Positions 28,472 through 37,088 of a stretch of 64,000 nucleotides of DNA are shown here, in pieces. The notes beneath the pieces are model-generated. The model searched no databases, was not told where the DNA came from, and saw only the letters and a program-made list of their open reading frames with translations. This stretch comes from Sva-07 sp963707515. Lineage in GTDB: Bacteria > Actinomycetota > Acidimicrobiia > Acidimicrobiales > Ilumatobacteraceae. The translations under genes were made by a program, and so were the position numbers. Within the stretch, counting starts at the first letter, position 1. The number at the start of each line of letters is the position of its first letter. The stretch lies in NCBI GenBank assembly GCA_963707515.1, contig CAVPQI010000001.1, forward strand, positions 682,001 through 746,000, in the 5' to 3' direction.

Positions 28472-29307
28472 CCCCGCCCACTTCCCCGCCCTTCCCGCCC
28501 ACACCTCCGCCTTCACGTCGGTCCCGGGCGGACTCGACGCAGACCGAATCCGGCGGCGATCTCTCCGGCCGCGTCGCGCTGGTGACCGGCGTGTCGCGGC
28601 CTGCCGGCATCGCCACCACGATCGCCGACCGCCTCCACCGCCTCGGTGCCACGGTCGTCGCCACGGGATGGCCGCCCCACGACGACGAGATGCCGTGGGG
28701 CGCGGCGAGCCTCGGCGACGTGCCGTTCGAGGTGCGACGGCACGACCTCGAGGACCCGGCGGCGCCGGCGGCGCTGGTCGACGAGGTCATCACCGATCAC
28801 GGGCGACTCGACGTCGTCGTCGCCGTGCACGCCCGGTCGTCGTCGCAGTCGTTCGCCGACGTCGATGCGGCCGAACTCGACCGGTGCTGGGCAGCGAACG
28901 TGCGCTCGATCGTGCTGCTCGCCCAGCGCTTCGCCGAGGTGCACCGCCCGGCGCCGGCGGGCGATCCGCCCGCGGGACGCATGGTGTGGTTCACCAGCGG
29001 CCAGCACCTCGCCCCGATGGACGGCGAGATCGCCTACGCCGTGTCGAAAGGTGCCCTGCACCAGATGACCGCGTCGGTCGATCACGCCCTGGCGGCCCGG
29101 CGGATCATCGCCAACTGCATCAACCCGGGTCCGGTCGACACCGGGTGGGCGTCGCCCGAATTGCACGCGGCGGTCGCCGAGCGCTTCCCCGACGGCCGCT
29201 GGGGGTCGCCCGCGGACATCGCCGACGTCGTCGCCTTCCTCGTGTCCGATGCCGGTGCCTGGATCCGCGGCCAGGTCCTCGACGTCGAAAGCGGCTTCCG
29301 GCGCTGA
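28468..29307 (+). CDS. SDR-family oxidoreductase
   Basis: A 279-residue short-chain dehydrogenase with an unusual Pro/Ser-rich N-terminal extension of about 32 residues. The cofactor loop is VALVTGVSRPAGIATTIADRL, and the catalytic Tyr-Lys pair is in IAYAVSKGALHQMT; NAG is replaced by VAVHARS. The ending DAGAWIRGQVLDVESGFRR is typical. Relatives near resistance genes include FabG-like and 'SDR oxidoreductase' enzymes next to aminoglycoside or Erm genes. The overlap with the Erm-like gene suggests one transcript. A later start near GGDLSGRVALVTG is possible. Confidence 0.82.
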   Translation: MTPPTSPPFPPTPPPSRRSRADSTQTESGGDLSGRVALVTGVSRPAGIATTIADRLHRLGATVVATGWPPHDDEMPWGAASLGDVPFEVRRHDLEDPAAPAALVDEVITDHGRLDVVVAVHARSSSQSFADVDAAELDRCWAANVRSIVLLAQRFAEVHRPAPAGDPPAGRMVWFTSGQHLAPMDGEIAYAVSKGALHQMTASVDHALAARRIIANCINPGPVDTGWASPELHAAVAERFPDGRWGSPADIADVVAFLVSDAGAWIRGQVLDVESGFRR

Positions 29308-29315
29308 CCGCCAAC

Positions 29316-29412
29316 CCGCGATGAGCGAACGGGCCACCCCACGGCCCGTTCGCTCATCGCGGCAACGGTGCGGTGAGCGAACGGGCCAGGGCCCGGTCCG
29401 CCTGCTCATCGC
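29316..29412. terminator. Type-2 hairpin, perfect 20-bp arms, plus a degenerate copy
   Basis: CCGCGATGAGCGAACGGGCC (29316-29335) and its exact complement (29343-29362) flank a 7-nt loop ACCCCAC. A second, degenerate copy follows at about 29370-29412. The hairpin begins 8 nt after the SDR stop, so it probably terminates the Erm-SDR transcript. The outer CGCGATGAGCGAA arm recurs at 39958 and 40029. Confidence 0.7.
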
Positions 29413-29478
29413 GGCAGCGGCGCGGTGCACGGCGGGCGGTTTTCACGCGATCGGGGACCCGCCGTTAGCGTTCGCGAC

Positions 29479-30378
29479 ATGACAGATCTCGGGTTCGACG
29501 GCAAGGTTGCGATCATCACGGGTGCCGGTGGTGGCCTCGGACGTGAGCACGCACTGATGCTCGCCAAGCGCGGCGCGCTGATCGTCGTCAACGACCTCGG
29601 CGGCTCGATCGACGGCACCGGCAGCGACAAGGGCGCCGCCGAGCGCGTCGTCGACGAGATCAAGGCTGCCGGTGGCGACGCCGTCGCCAACACCGACTCC
29701 GTCGCCACCGCCGACGGCGGCAAGGCGATCGTCCAGTCGGCGCTCGATGCCTACGGCAAGGTCGACATCGTCATCAACAACGCCGGCATCCTGCGCGACA
29801 AGTCGTTCCACAACATGGACGCCGACCTGTTCGACCCGGTGATCGACGTCCACCTGCGCGGTGCGTTCAACGTCACCCAGCCGGCGTGGGTCGTGATGCG
29901 CGAGCAGGGCTACGGCCGGATCGTGTCGACCTCGTCGGCGGCCGGCCTCTTCGGCAACTTCGGTCAGGCCAACTACGGCGCGGCGAAGATGGGCCTCGTC
30001 GGGTTCACCAACGTCCTCGCCATCGAGGGCGCCAAGTACAACATCAAGGCCAACGCCATCGCCCCGCTCGCCAAGACCCGCATGACCGAGGACCTGATGG
30101 GCGGCGGCTTCGGCGAGAAGCTCGATCCAGGCCTCGTCGCCCCCCTCGTCACCTACCTCGCCCACGAGTCGTGTGACGCCACCGGTCGCGTGTTCTCCGT
30201 CGGCGGCGGCCGCGTCGCCGAGGTGTTCATCGCCGAGACGCTCGGCTACACGAGCACGACCGGCCTCACCGCCGAGGACCTGGCCGCCAACTGGTCGACG
30301 GTCACCGACCAGGAGGGCTACCAGGTCCCCGCCACGCTCGCCGACGAGACGGCGTTGTTCCTCCGCGCCCTGGCCTGA
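29479..30378 (+). CDS. SDR-family dehydrogenase (17-beta-HSD4/3-hydroxyacyl type)
   Basis: This intact 299-residue SDR has VAIITGAGGGLGREHALMLAKRGALIVVNDLGG, NNAGILRDKSF, the catalytic Ser-Tyr-Lys (STSSAAGLFGNFGQANYGAAK) and a C-terminal extension (GYTSTTGLTAEDLAANW). The form is that of the dehydrogenase domain of peroxisomal multifunctional enzyme 2, which acts on 3-hydroxyacyl-CoA and steroid side chains. It is a paralogue of the broken gene at the left edge. TAGCGT (29466-29471) lies 7 nt before the ATG. Confidence 0.9.
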   Translation: MTDLGFDGKVAIITGAGGGLGREHALMLAKRGALIVVNDLGGSIDGTGSDKGAAERVVDEIKAAGGDAVANTDSVATADGGKAIVQSALDAYGKVDIVINNAGILRDKSFHNMDADLFDPVIDVHLRGAFNVTQPAWVVMREQGYGRIVSTSSAAGLFGNFGQANYGAAKMGLVGFTNVLAIEGAKYNIKANAIAPLAKTRMTEDLMGGGFGEKLDPGLVAPLVTYLAHESCDATGRVFSVGGGRVAEVFIAETLGYTSTTGLTAEDLAANWSTVTDQEGYQVPATLADETALFLRALA

Positions 30379-30447
30379 CGCCGGGGGCCGGTCACCGGCT
30401 CACGGGTCGTCTCGTTCTTCCGCCGTCGCGCGCTTCGCGCGTCGCGT

Positions 30448-30987
30448 TCATCCGTCGAGCAGGGCGACGAGCTTCGTCGTCGTCGCCCAGCTGCGGATCG
30501 TCACCAACTGGTATTCCGGGAGCGCGGCGATGCGGCCCATCTTGCTCTTCGTCCGCTCGGCGCCGAGCCGTTGGAAGTAGAGCACGCCGGTCCCGGCCCA
30601 CGCCTCGTCGACGCCCTCGCGCCGCGGCATCAGCTCGAGCAGCTCGCCCGCCGTCAGCGGCGCCTTGAGGAACACGGCGTCGGAGTAGTACGTGTCGGCG
30701 TCCTGACCGAAGCCCGGGGGTGCGGTGTCGACGACCGCCCGCAGCTGGCGCTCGGACCGCACGACGACGACGAGCGGGAACCCGAAGCGCCGTTCCAACC
30801 CGATTTCGATGGCGTCCTCGAGGTCGGCCGGCCGACCCGTGGCGGAGAAGATCACGTTCCCCGACTGGATGTACGTGCTGACGCCGTCGTAGCCGAGCGC
30901 CTCGAACACCTCGCGCAGGTCGGCCATCGGCACCTTGTTCTTGCCACCGACGTTGATCCCCCGCAACAGGGCGACGAAGCGAGCCAT
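30448..30987 (-). CDS. DUF1697 family protein
   Basis: This 179-residue protein shows the DUF1697 hallmarks MARFVALLRGINVGGKNKVPMADLREVFEALGYDGVSTYIQSGNVIF and, at the C-terminus, RTKSKMGRIAALPEYQLVTIRSWATTTKL. The family's function is unknown. The start is placed at ATG 30987 because the family begins there and ACCGTA (minus TACGGT, 30995-31000) lies 7 nt upstream. The frame is open further upstream but lacks conservation. Confidence 0.9.
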   Translation of the reverse strand: MARFVALLRGINVGGKNKVPMADLREVFEALGYDGVSTYIQSGNVIFSATGRPADLEDAIEIGLERRFGFPLVVVVRSERQLRAVVDTAPPGFGQDADTYYSDAVFLKAPLTAGELLELMPRREGVDEAWAGTGVLYFQRLGAERTKSKMGRIAALPEYQLVTIRSWATTTKLVALLDG

Positions 30988-31103
30988 CCCGCCGACCGTA
31001 CCCGCCCCCGTTTCCACCCTCGCCACGCGCCGCGATCAGCGTGGAGCCTGTCGCGGGCACGACGATTCGGTGGCCGTGCGGGGCGATCGACATGATTGGC
31101 GGC

Positions 31104-31933
31104 GTGCGCGTCCCCTCGTCCGACAACGTCAGCGTCGCCGTCCACGAGTTCGGCGGAACGGGTCGTCCCCTGCTGTTGTCCCACGCCACCGGCTTCCACG
31201 GCTGGTGCTACCTGCCCATCGCCGATGCGCTGAGCGACGAAGCGACGTCGTTCGCCCTCGACTACCGCGGGCACGGCGACACCGCGCGACCCGACGGTTG
31301 GGCGGTCGACTGGGAGCAGTACGGCGACGACGCCGTCGCCGTGGCGACGGCGATCGCGCCCGACGGCGGCCTGGTCGCCTTCGGCCACTCGATGGGTGGC
31401 GCCTGTCTGTTGATGGCCGCCCATCGCAACCCCGGCCTGTTCGACCACCTCGTGGTCTACGAGCCGATCGTGTTCCCACCGCGCGATCCCGACGCCTGCC
31501 GCAGGGCGAGGGGCCGAACCTGTCGGAAGGCGCACGTCGGCGCCGAGCGACGTTCCCGTCGTTCGAGGATGCGATCGCCAACTACGCCGCCAAGCCGCCG
31601 ATGATGGCGTTCGATCCCGACGTGCTGCGGCTCTACGTCGCCCACGGGTTCCGGCCGTCACCGGAAGGGGTGCGGCTGAAGTGTGATCCCGAGCTGGAGG
31701 CACTGACGTTCGACTCCGGCGGCGGGCACACCACCTGGGCGGCGCTCGAGGAGATCGAGACCCCGGTGACGGTGATGGCGGGCAGCGCCGAGGCCGGCGG
31801 CCCGGGTTCGATCGCCCGCCCAGTCGCCGAGCGGCTGCCGCGGGCGACGTTCGTGCAACGCGACGAGTGGAATCACTTCACGCCGTTCATCGAGCCGGAC
31901 GTCATCGCCGCCGAGATCCGCCAGGTGCTCTGA
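31104..31933 (+). CDS. Alpha/beta hydrolase, one frameshift
   Basis: An alpha/beta-hydrolase with the oxyanion strand LLLSHATGFHGWCYLPIADAL, nucleophile elbow AFGHSMGGACLLMAAH and C-terminal His region DEWNHFTPFIEPD. An indel near 31495-31505 shifts the frame after PIVFPPRDPDA; the second part begins GEGPNLSEGARRR. The start is taken as GTG 31104 because CATGAT lies 7 nt upstream; ATG 31092 is in frame and also possible. Substrate unknown. Confidence 0.8.
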
Positions 31934-32032
31934 GCGTCGCCGGTCGCCCGTAATCGCTCACCCCGGCACCGGTCACCCGTCACCGGTCACCCGTCACGGA
32001 CGTCGTCACACCCCCGCCGTACGATGGGGACC

Positions 32033-32923
32033 ATGACCGATGTCGCCGATCCTGCTGCGCCGCAACCGGTTGCGCCGGATCCGGTGTACCCGGTGCCGAT
32101 GTCGCTGTCGCCGTCGCGGGTGTCGGCGTTCACCTCGTGTCCGATGCAGTTCCGCTTTGCCAGCATCGAGAAGCTGCCCGAGCCGCCCGGCGTGGCGACC
32201 ACCAAGGGCACGATCGTCCACCGGGCGCTCGAGCTGCTCTACGTCCGCCGGCCGGCTGAGCGCACGGCCGCGGCGCTGGCGACCGACCTCGAGACGGCGC
32301 TCGACGAGTACCGCACCCATCCCGACTACGTCGGGCTGCGCCTCGACGAGGGGGCCGCCGAGCGCTTCGGGCGCGACTGCCGCGCCCTCGTCGACCGCTA
32401 CCTCACGATGGAGGATCCGACCGCGGTTCGCCCGATCGGTCTCGAGCTGTGGATGGAGGCCGAGGTCGGCGATCTCACGCTGCGCGGCATCATCGACCGC
32501 CTCGAGCTCGATGCCGACGGCGAGCTGGTGGTCACCGACTACAAGACCGGACGCCCACCGTCGGGCAACTACGAGAGCAAGAGCCTCGCCGGCGTGCACT
32601 TCTACTCGTTCCTCTGCGAGGCGGTGTTCGGCAAGCGGCCGGCCAAGATCCGCCTGATGTACCTGAGCACCGGCGAGACGATCGAGACCGCCCCGTCGGC
32701 GCAGTCGGTGCGCTTCATCACCATGCGCACGACCGCGGTGTGGTCGGCGGTGGAGCGGGCGTGCCAGACGGGCGACTTCCGCCCCCGCCAGAGCCGACTG
32801 TGCGACTTCTGCGCGTTCAAGGCCTGGTGCCCGGCGTTCGGCGGCGACCCGAGCGAGGCGGCCACGGGCGCGGTCGCCGCCTACGAGGCGCTGCTCACCG
32901 AGCCGGCACCGACCGCCGCATGA
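32033..32923 (+). CDS. RecB-like PD-(D/E)XK nuclease
   Basis: A 296-residue Cas4/RecB-type exonuclease domain protein: SPSRVSAFTSCPMQFRFASIEKL (first conserved Cys), KGTIVHRALELLY, the active-site core LRGIIDRLELDADGELVVTDYKTG with Asp and the D-Y-K motif, and the C-terminal cysteine cluster SRLCDFCAFKAWCPAF for an Fe-S cluster. There is no helicase or Cas gene nearby, so this is a stand-alone actinobacterial repair-type nuclease. TACGAT (32020-32025) is 7 nt before the ATG. It overlaps the PAP2 gene by 4 bp. Confidence 0.9.
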   Translation: MTDVADPAAPQPVAPDPVYPVPMSLSPSRVSAFTSCPMQFRFASIEKLPEPPGVATTKGTIVHRALELLYVRRPAERTAAALATDLETALDEYRTHPDYVGLRLDEGAAERFGRDCRALVDRYLTMEDPTAVRPIGLELWMEAEVGDLTLRGIIDRLELDADGELVVTDYKTGRPPSGNYESKSLAGVHFYSFLCEAVFGKRPAKIRLMYLSTGETIETAPSAQSVRFITMRTTAVWSAVERACQTGDFRPRQSRLCDFCAFKAWCPAFGGDPSEAATGAVAAYEALLTEPAPTAA

Positions 32924-33573
32924 CAACAGGCAACGACACGCCCCTGGCCGGCCCCGAGGTCGCCGACATCTCGCTCGTCGGTCACGCCGATCCCCCGCCG
33001 ATCGAAGTCGGACCGTTGCCCGTCGTGCCGGGCCAGAGTCAGTTCGGGCCGGCGATCGACGCCTTCGACGAGCGCTTCGATGCGCTGCTCGAGCTGCTGC
33101 GCGGCCACCCGCTCACCGACCGGCTGTTCGTCACCGCCAGCCACGTCGGCGACTTCAGCGTGATCTGGCACGTCGTCGGTATCGGGCGCGGCATCGTGTT
33201 GCGTCGGCCCGACCAGGCGCTGTTGCTGGCGGCGATGCTCGGCGTCGAGAGCCTGCTCGTCAATCAGGGCGTCAAGCGGGTGTTCCGGCGCCAGCGCCCG
33301 ACCGAGACCGGCGACGACCGGCTCGCCGTACGTCGGCCGACCACGTCGTCGTTCCCGTCGGGACACGCCAGTTCGGCGGCGTTCGCGGCGATGGTGCTGT
33401 CCGGTTGGGACGGGCCGCGGGTCGGGATCGTGTGGTGGAAGCTGGCGGCGCTGGTGGCGGTCAGCCGGGCGTACGTGCGGATCCACCACGGGTCCGACGT
33501 GGTCGCGGGCGCCGTGCTCGGCACTGCGCTCGGGTTGATCGGCCGCAGGATCGCCCGTCGTTGGGCGCCGTGA
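32920..33573 (+). CDS. PAP2-family phosphatase
   Basis: A 217-residue phosphatidic-acid phosphatase type 2 protein with the three-part active site KRVFRRQRP (motif C1), PSGHASSAAFAAMV (C2) and SRAYVRIHHGSDVVAGAVLG (C3). The hydrophobic segments ALLLAAMLGVESLLV and VVAGAVLGTALGLIG suggest a membrane protein acting on lipid or polyprenyl phosphates. The N-terminal 60 residues are low-complexity. It is coupled to the nuclease gene by an ATGA overlap, a pairing with no obvious functional link. Confidence 0.88.
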   Translation: MTTGNDTPLAGPEVADISLVGHADPPPIEVGPLPVVPGQSQFGPAIDAFDERFDALLELLRGHPLTDRLFVTASHVGDFSVIWHVVGIGRGIVLRRPDQALLLAAMLGVESLLVNQGVKRVFRRQRPTETGDDRLAVRRPTTSSFPSGHASSAAFAAMVLSGWDGPRVGIVWWKLAALVAVSRAYVRIHHGSDVVAGAVLGTALGLIGRRIARRWAP

Positions 33574-33686
33574 ATGTCCGTCGCGGGGCTCAGTGAACAC
33601 CGTCGCGGGGCGCCGTGAACACTGTCGCGGGGCGCCGTGAACACCGTCGCGGGGCTCAGTGATCGAGCGCGCCGTCACGGCGCGCT
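33570..33686. repeat. 22-23 bp tandem repeat plus palindrome
   Basis: GTGAACACCGTCGCGGGGC-like units start at 33570, 33593, 33615, 33637 and 33659, spaced 23, 22, 22 and 22 bp. The first overlaps the PAP2 stop codon. The array ends in a perfect palindrome AGCGCGCCGT-C-ACGGCGCGCT (33666-33686), which may act as a terminator. Confidence 0.85.
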
Positions 33687-33705
33687 GGCGGGTCGTGCGG
33701 CGCGG

Positions 33706-33912
33706 TCAGGCGTCGCTGGCGACCGGTTCGCCGACATCGGCGACGCGGATCGGCTCGGCGGTGAGCAACGTGCGCACGTCGAGCAGGAGATCGGCGACTT
33801 CACCCGACGACACGAGTTCGCGACGCATCATCTTGGCCAGCGCACCGTCGATGACGGCGAGAGCTTCGGTGATCACGACCTCGTTGCTGGTGTCGATTCG
33901 CTCATCAGTCAT
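33706..33912 (-). CDS. Small hypothetical protein
   Basis: A 68-residue protein starting MTDERIDTSNEVVITEALAV with no recognised family. It is mostly helical and amphipathic (ALAVIDGALAKMMRRELVSS, EVADLLLDVRTLL), which suggests a small regulatory or partner protein. ATG 33912 is favoured because ACCGTA (minus TACGGT, 33921-33926) lies 8 nt upstream. The reading frame is open further upstream, but that part looks non-coding. Confidence 0.55.
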   Translation of the reverse strand: MTDERIDTSNEVVITEALAVIDGALAKMMRRELVSSGEVADLLLDVRTLLTAEPIRVADVGEPVASDA

Positions 33913-34111
33913 TGATGAACACCGTATCGGTGGAATGACGGTCGCGCGCGCACCCACCGGCCGCCCGCAGCGGGTGGTCACACGATGTTCGCACGGCCGA
34001 GATCGTGCCGACCCAGAACGGCGTCCCCGCAGGCTGCGGTGGGCCGCCGACGCGCCGCCGACCGGCCGTCGTCCGCCGCCGACCGACGGGGCTGCCCTAC
34101 GATGAGCGGCC

Positions 34112-34387
34112 GTGCAAGGGTCCCCGACCTCGCTCGAGCGGCTCGGCCTGCGTCTCGGCGAACCGATCCGGTTCCGCCGCCACGATCACGGTCGATGGAT
34201 CGTCGGTCGCGTGGTCGGCATCGCCGCCGACGGCAGCATCACCCTGCGTGATCCCGACGGTTCGGCGCGATCGCTGCGCGCCGACCGTGTCGAGATCCGG
34301 CGGCCGGGCTCGCGCGGCCGGCTGCGCTGGCGCGTCGCCAGCGACGTCGCCATCACGTGGGAGCAGCTGGAGCTGTTCACACCCTGA
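34112..34387 (+). CDS. Small hypothetical protein, beta-rich
   Basis: A 91-residue product beginning at GTG 34112, with TACGAT (34098-34103) 8 nt upstream. The middle (WIVGRVVGIAADGSITLRDPDGSARSLRADRVEIR) reads as a small SH3-like or RNA-binding beta barrel, as in proteins that adjust to nucleic acid. No family is firmly recognised. Its 3' end overlaps the convergent ComB-like gene by 11 bp. Confidence 0.6.
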   Translation: MQGSPTSLERLGLRLGEPIRFRRHDHGRWIVGRVVGIAADGSITLRDPDGSARSLRADRVEIRRPGSRGRLRWRVASDVAITWEQLELFTP

Positions 34388-35066
34388 TCAGCCGTAGCCC
34401 GCGATCGGTGCGCTCGACCTCCATGGCGAAGTCGAAGGCGTCGACGCGAGCGGCCAGCTCGATGTCGGTGGGATCGGTGTGCTCGGGACCGAGCGCCAAC
34501 GTCTTCCGCGCCTCGTCGGTGGTGCGGAGCGCGGCGCTCGTCGCCGCCACATCGAGCGGCGCACCGGTGCGAGCCCGCTCGATCAACTCGGCGGTGAGCA
34601 GGTCGTCGGCGGCCTCGCGCCCCGGCCGATCCTCGAAGCGTCCGGTGATCACGTACGTCGGCTCCCCGAGCCCGGAGGCGACGACGGCACGAGCGGTCGC
34701 CGACGCGCAGGCGAGGCTCGCCGCCCACAGTCGGTCGGCGTCGACGGCGGCGACCACGCCGCGGGTTCCAGCCGACGTGCGTTGGACGAGCGTGCGGCCG
34801 GCGACATCGGCGCGGCTGACCATCGCCGGCGAGTTCGGGAAGTCGAAACCGTCGGGCCGCAGGCCGCGGTCCTCCCCCATCGCCAGCGCACCCGGCAGCG
34901 ACGCCTTCAACCGCAGCGCCTCGTCGACCGAGTCGACGAGATAGATCTCCGCCGCACCCGCACCGAATGCGTACGCGGCGGTGCTGAAGGCGCGGATCAC
35001 GTCGACCACGACGACGGCGCCGCGCACACCGTCGAGCTCCCAGCGCCCGAGCTGGCGGGGTGCCAT
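34377..35066 (-). CDS. comB: 2-phosphosulfolactate phosphatase-like (ComB)
   Basis: The 229-residue protein has ComB motifs: VVVVDVIRAFSTAAYAFGAGA, AMGEDRGLRPDGFDFPNSP and LVQRTSAGTRGVVAA. ComB removes phosphate from 2-phosphosulfolactate in coenzyme M synthesis. Actinobacteria often carry an orphan copy whose substrate is not known. Its start codon overlaps the SDR stop by one base (TGATG), so the two genes form an operon. No other coenzyme M gene is visible. Confidence 0.85.
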   Translation of the reverse strand: MAPRQLGRWELDGVRGAVVVVDVIRAFSTAAYAFGAGAAEIYLVDSVDEALRLKASLPGALAMGEDRGLRPDGFDFPNSPAMVSRADVAGRTLVQRTSAGTRGVVAAVDADRLWAASLACASATARAVVASGLGEPTYVITGRFEDRPGREAADDLLTAELIERARTGAPLDVAATSAALRTTDEARKTLALGPEHTDPTDIELAARVDAFDFAMEVERTDRGLRLIRV

Positions 35067-35824
35067 CAGCGTCCACCCGCGCAGTTGACGAGCGCACCGG
35101 TGACGTACGACGCGTCGTCGCCCGCCAACCACAAGATGGTGCGGGCGACCTCGATCGCCTCGCCGCCGCGCCGCATCGGGAGCGACGGCGCGAGGCGATC
35201 GACACGCCCCGGCTCGCCACCGCTGGCATGGATCGCGGTGTCGATGATGCCGGGTCGGACCGCGTTGACGCGGATGCCGTCGGGCGCCACCTCTTTCGCC
35301 AGGCCGATCGTCAACGAGTCGATGGCGCCCTTGCTCGCCGCGTAGTCGACGTACTCGTCGGGACTGCCGAGGTAGCTGGCCGCCGACGACACGTTGACGA
35401 TCGCGCCGCCCGAACCCCCGGACCGCGGCGACATGCGGCGCACCGCTTCGCGGGCGACGATGAAGGCGCCGATGACGTTGACCCGCACGATCCGCTCCCA
35501 GCGTTCGACGGTCATGTCCTCGAAGCGCATCTGCTGGTCGAGGATCCCGGCGTTGTTGACGACGACGGTCGGCGGGCCGAACTCGTCGGCCACCCGGTCG
35601 AAGAGTGCCAGCACGTCGTCCTCGACGGACACGTCGCCGCGCACGGCGAACGCCGGGGCGCCCAGCGCCGCACAGCGGGCGACGACATCGTCCGCAGCGG
35701 TGGCGTCGCTGGCGTAGTTGACGGCCACCGCCGCGCCGCGCTCGGCGGCGAGCACCGCGGTCGCCGCGCCGATGCCGCGGCTGGCTCCCGTGATGACGAC
35801 GACGTCGTCAGATCTGCTGGTCAT
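35066..35824 (-). CDS. SDR-family oxidoreductase (FabG-like)
   Basis: A complete 252-residue classical SDR: VVVITGASRGIGAATAVLAAERGAAVAVNYASD, VVNNAGILDQQM, the catalytic SSAASYLGSPDEYVDYAASKGAID, and the ending ASYVTGALVNCAGGR. FabG-like enzymes reduce 3-ketoacyl or sugar substrates. An AGGAGCACC ribosome site precedes the ATG, so this gene is leadered. It is the first gene of an operon with the ComB-like phosphatase. Confidence 0.9.
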   Translation of the reverse strand: MTSRSDDVVVITGASRGIGAATAVLAAERGAAVAVNYASDATAADDVVARCAALGAPAFAVRGDVSVEDDVLALFDRVADEFGPPTVVVNNAGILDQQMRFEDMTVERWERIVRVNVIGAFIVAREAVRRMSPRSGGSGGAIVNVSSAASYLGSPDEYVDYAASKGAIDSLTIGLAKEVAPDGIRVNAVRPGIIDTAIHASGGEPGRVDRLAPSLPMRRGGEAIEVARTILWLAGDDASYVTGALVNCAGGR

Positions 35825-35959
35825 GGTGCTCCTCGTCGATGGCGTGTGAGCGCGGCGGGTTGGTCACCTTGTTACCGCCTGCGACGACGTGGCGCGCGCC
35901 GTGTTGCGCGACGATCGTCCGGTGCGAGATCGCCGGGAGTCGACTCCTACGGTCTCTGC

Positions 35960-36996
35960 ATGGCTGTTCGACTCGAACCCTCCGACGAGTACATGCACGA
36001 GCTCGGCCCGGAGCCGAACTTCAACGAGAGCATGTACTTCAACTTCTTCGACCCGACCCAGGGGGTCGGCGGGTTGTTCCGCCTGCGGCAACCGGGCCAA
36101 CGAGGGCACGCCGAGATGACGGTGTGCCTCTACCTGCCCGGACGAGGGCGGCGCGTCGGTCGGCTTCATGTTCAAGCGCCCGACGATCGACGAACAACGA
36201 CGCCTTCGACGCCGCCGGGCATGACGTTCGACGGTGGTGACGCCGTTCGAGGAGCTGCGTGTCGACTACACCGGCAAGGTCGTGATGCTCGACGACCCGC
36301 TGCAGATGGCCGACCCGAAGACGGCGTTCACCGAGAACCCGTACGCCGAGTGCCGAGGTGCGACCTGACGTTCACCGGCCGGGTCGGTCATCGATGTTCG
36401 GCGGCGAGCCCGACGAGTCGCACGAGACGCCGGGCGAGGAGTTCGCCAAGGGCCACTACGAGCAGCTGATCGCCGCCACGGGCACGATCCGCGTCGGCGA
36501 GCGAGAGTGGGACATCGACGGCTTCGGCCTGCGCGACCACTCATGGGGGCCGCGCTACTGGCAGGCGCCGTGGTACTACCGCTGGCTGACGGCCAACTTC
36601 GGCGACGAACTTCGGGTTCATGGCCAGTCCGCGTCGCCGAGCGCGACAGCGAGGGCACCCGCGGCGGGTTCGTGTGGGAGAACGGCGTAGCTGCACCTCT
36701 GCGACGACTTCGAGATCACCACCGAGACGGCGCGGCGACGACGCGTACCACGACCGCATCGAGGGCGTGCTGCGCTCCAGCCGCTCCGACCGCGAGTGGC
36801 ACTTCACCGGCGAAGTGCTGAGCCTGATCCCGCTGCGCAACCGCCGTCAGGCACCCGACGGCGAGTGGCTGCTGACCCGCATCTCCGAGGGCGTGACCGA
36901 GTGGACGACCTGGCGAGCGACGGCCGCGTCGGCTACGGCCTGTCGGAGTACCTCGACCAGATCATCGACGACGCCCCCGTCGGCCTCGCCGAGTAA
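35960..36996 (+). CDS. DUF7064-like protein, heavily frameshifted
   Basis: Pieces in different frames join into a roughly 340-residue protein. Clear parts are MAVRLEPSDEYMHELGPEPNFNESMYFNFFDPTQGVGGLFRL, then GHYEQLIAATGTIRVGEREWDIDGFGLRDHSWGPRYWQAPW and a C-terminal GYGLSEYLDQIIDDAPVGLAE. The LRDHSWGPR motif resembles DUF7064/DUF7065 proteins (lipocalin-like, linked to steroid or polyketide metabolism). Shifts cluster between 36140 and 36910, with about nine single-base events. TACGGT (35948-35953) 6 nt before the ATG supports the start. Its TAA is part of the following hairpin. Confidence 0.65.
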
Positions 36997-37033
36997 CGAA
37001 CGCCTGGGGACGGGCCCCGAACGTTCGTTACTC
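36991..37033. terminator. Type-1 hairpin with 12-bp arms
   Basis: GAGTAACGAACG (36991-37002) and CGTTCGTTACTC (37022-37033) are exact complements around CCT-GGGGACGGGCCCC-GAA. The TAA stop of the preceding gene lies in the left arm. It probably terminates transcription before the S9 peptidase promoter. Confidence 0.7.
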
Positions 37034-37088
37034 CTCACCGACCCGGACGCCGCCCACGGCGCTACGGACCGCGGGTTACCGTCGCGCC

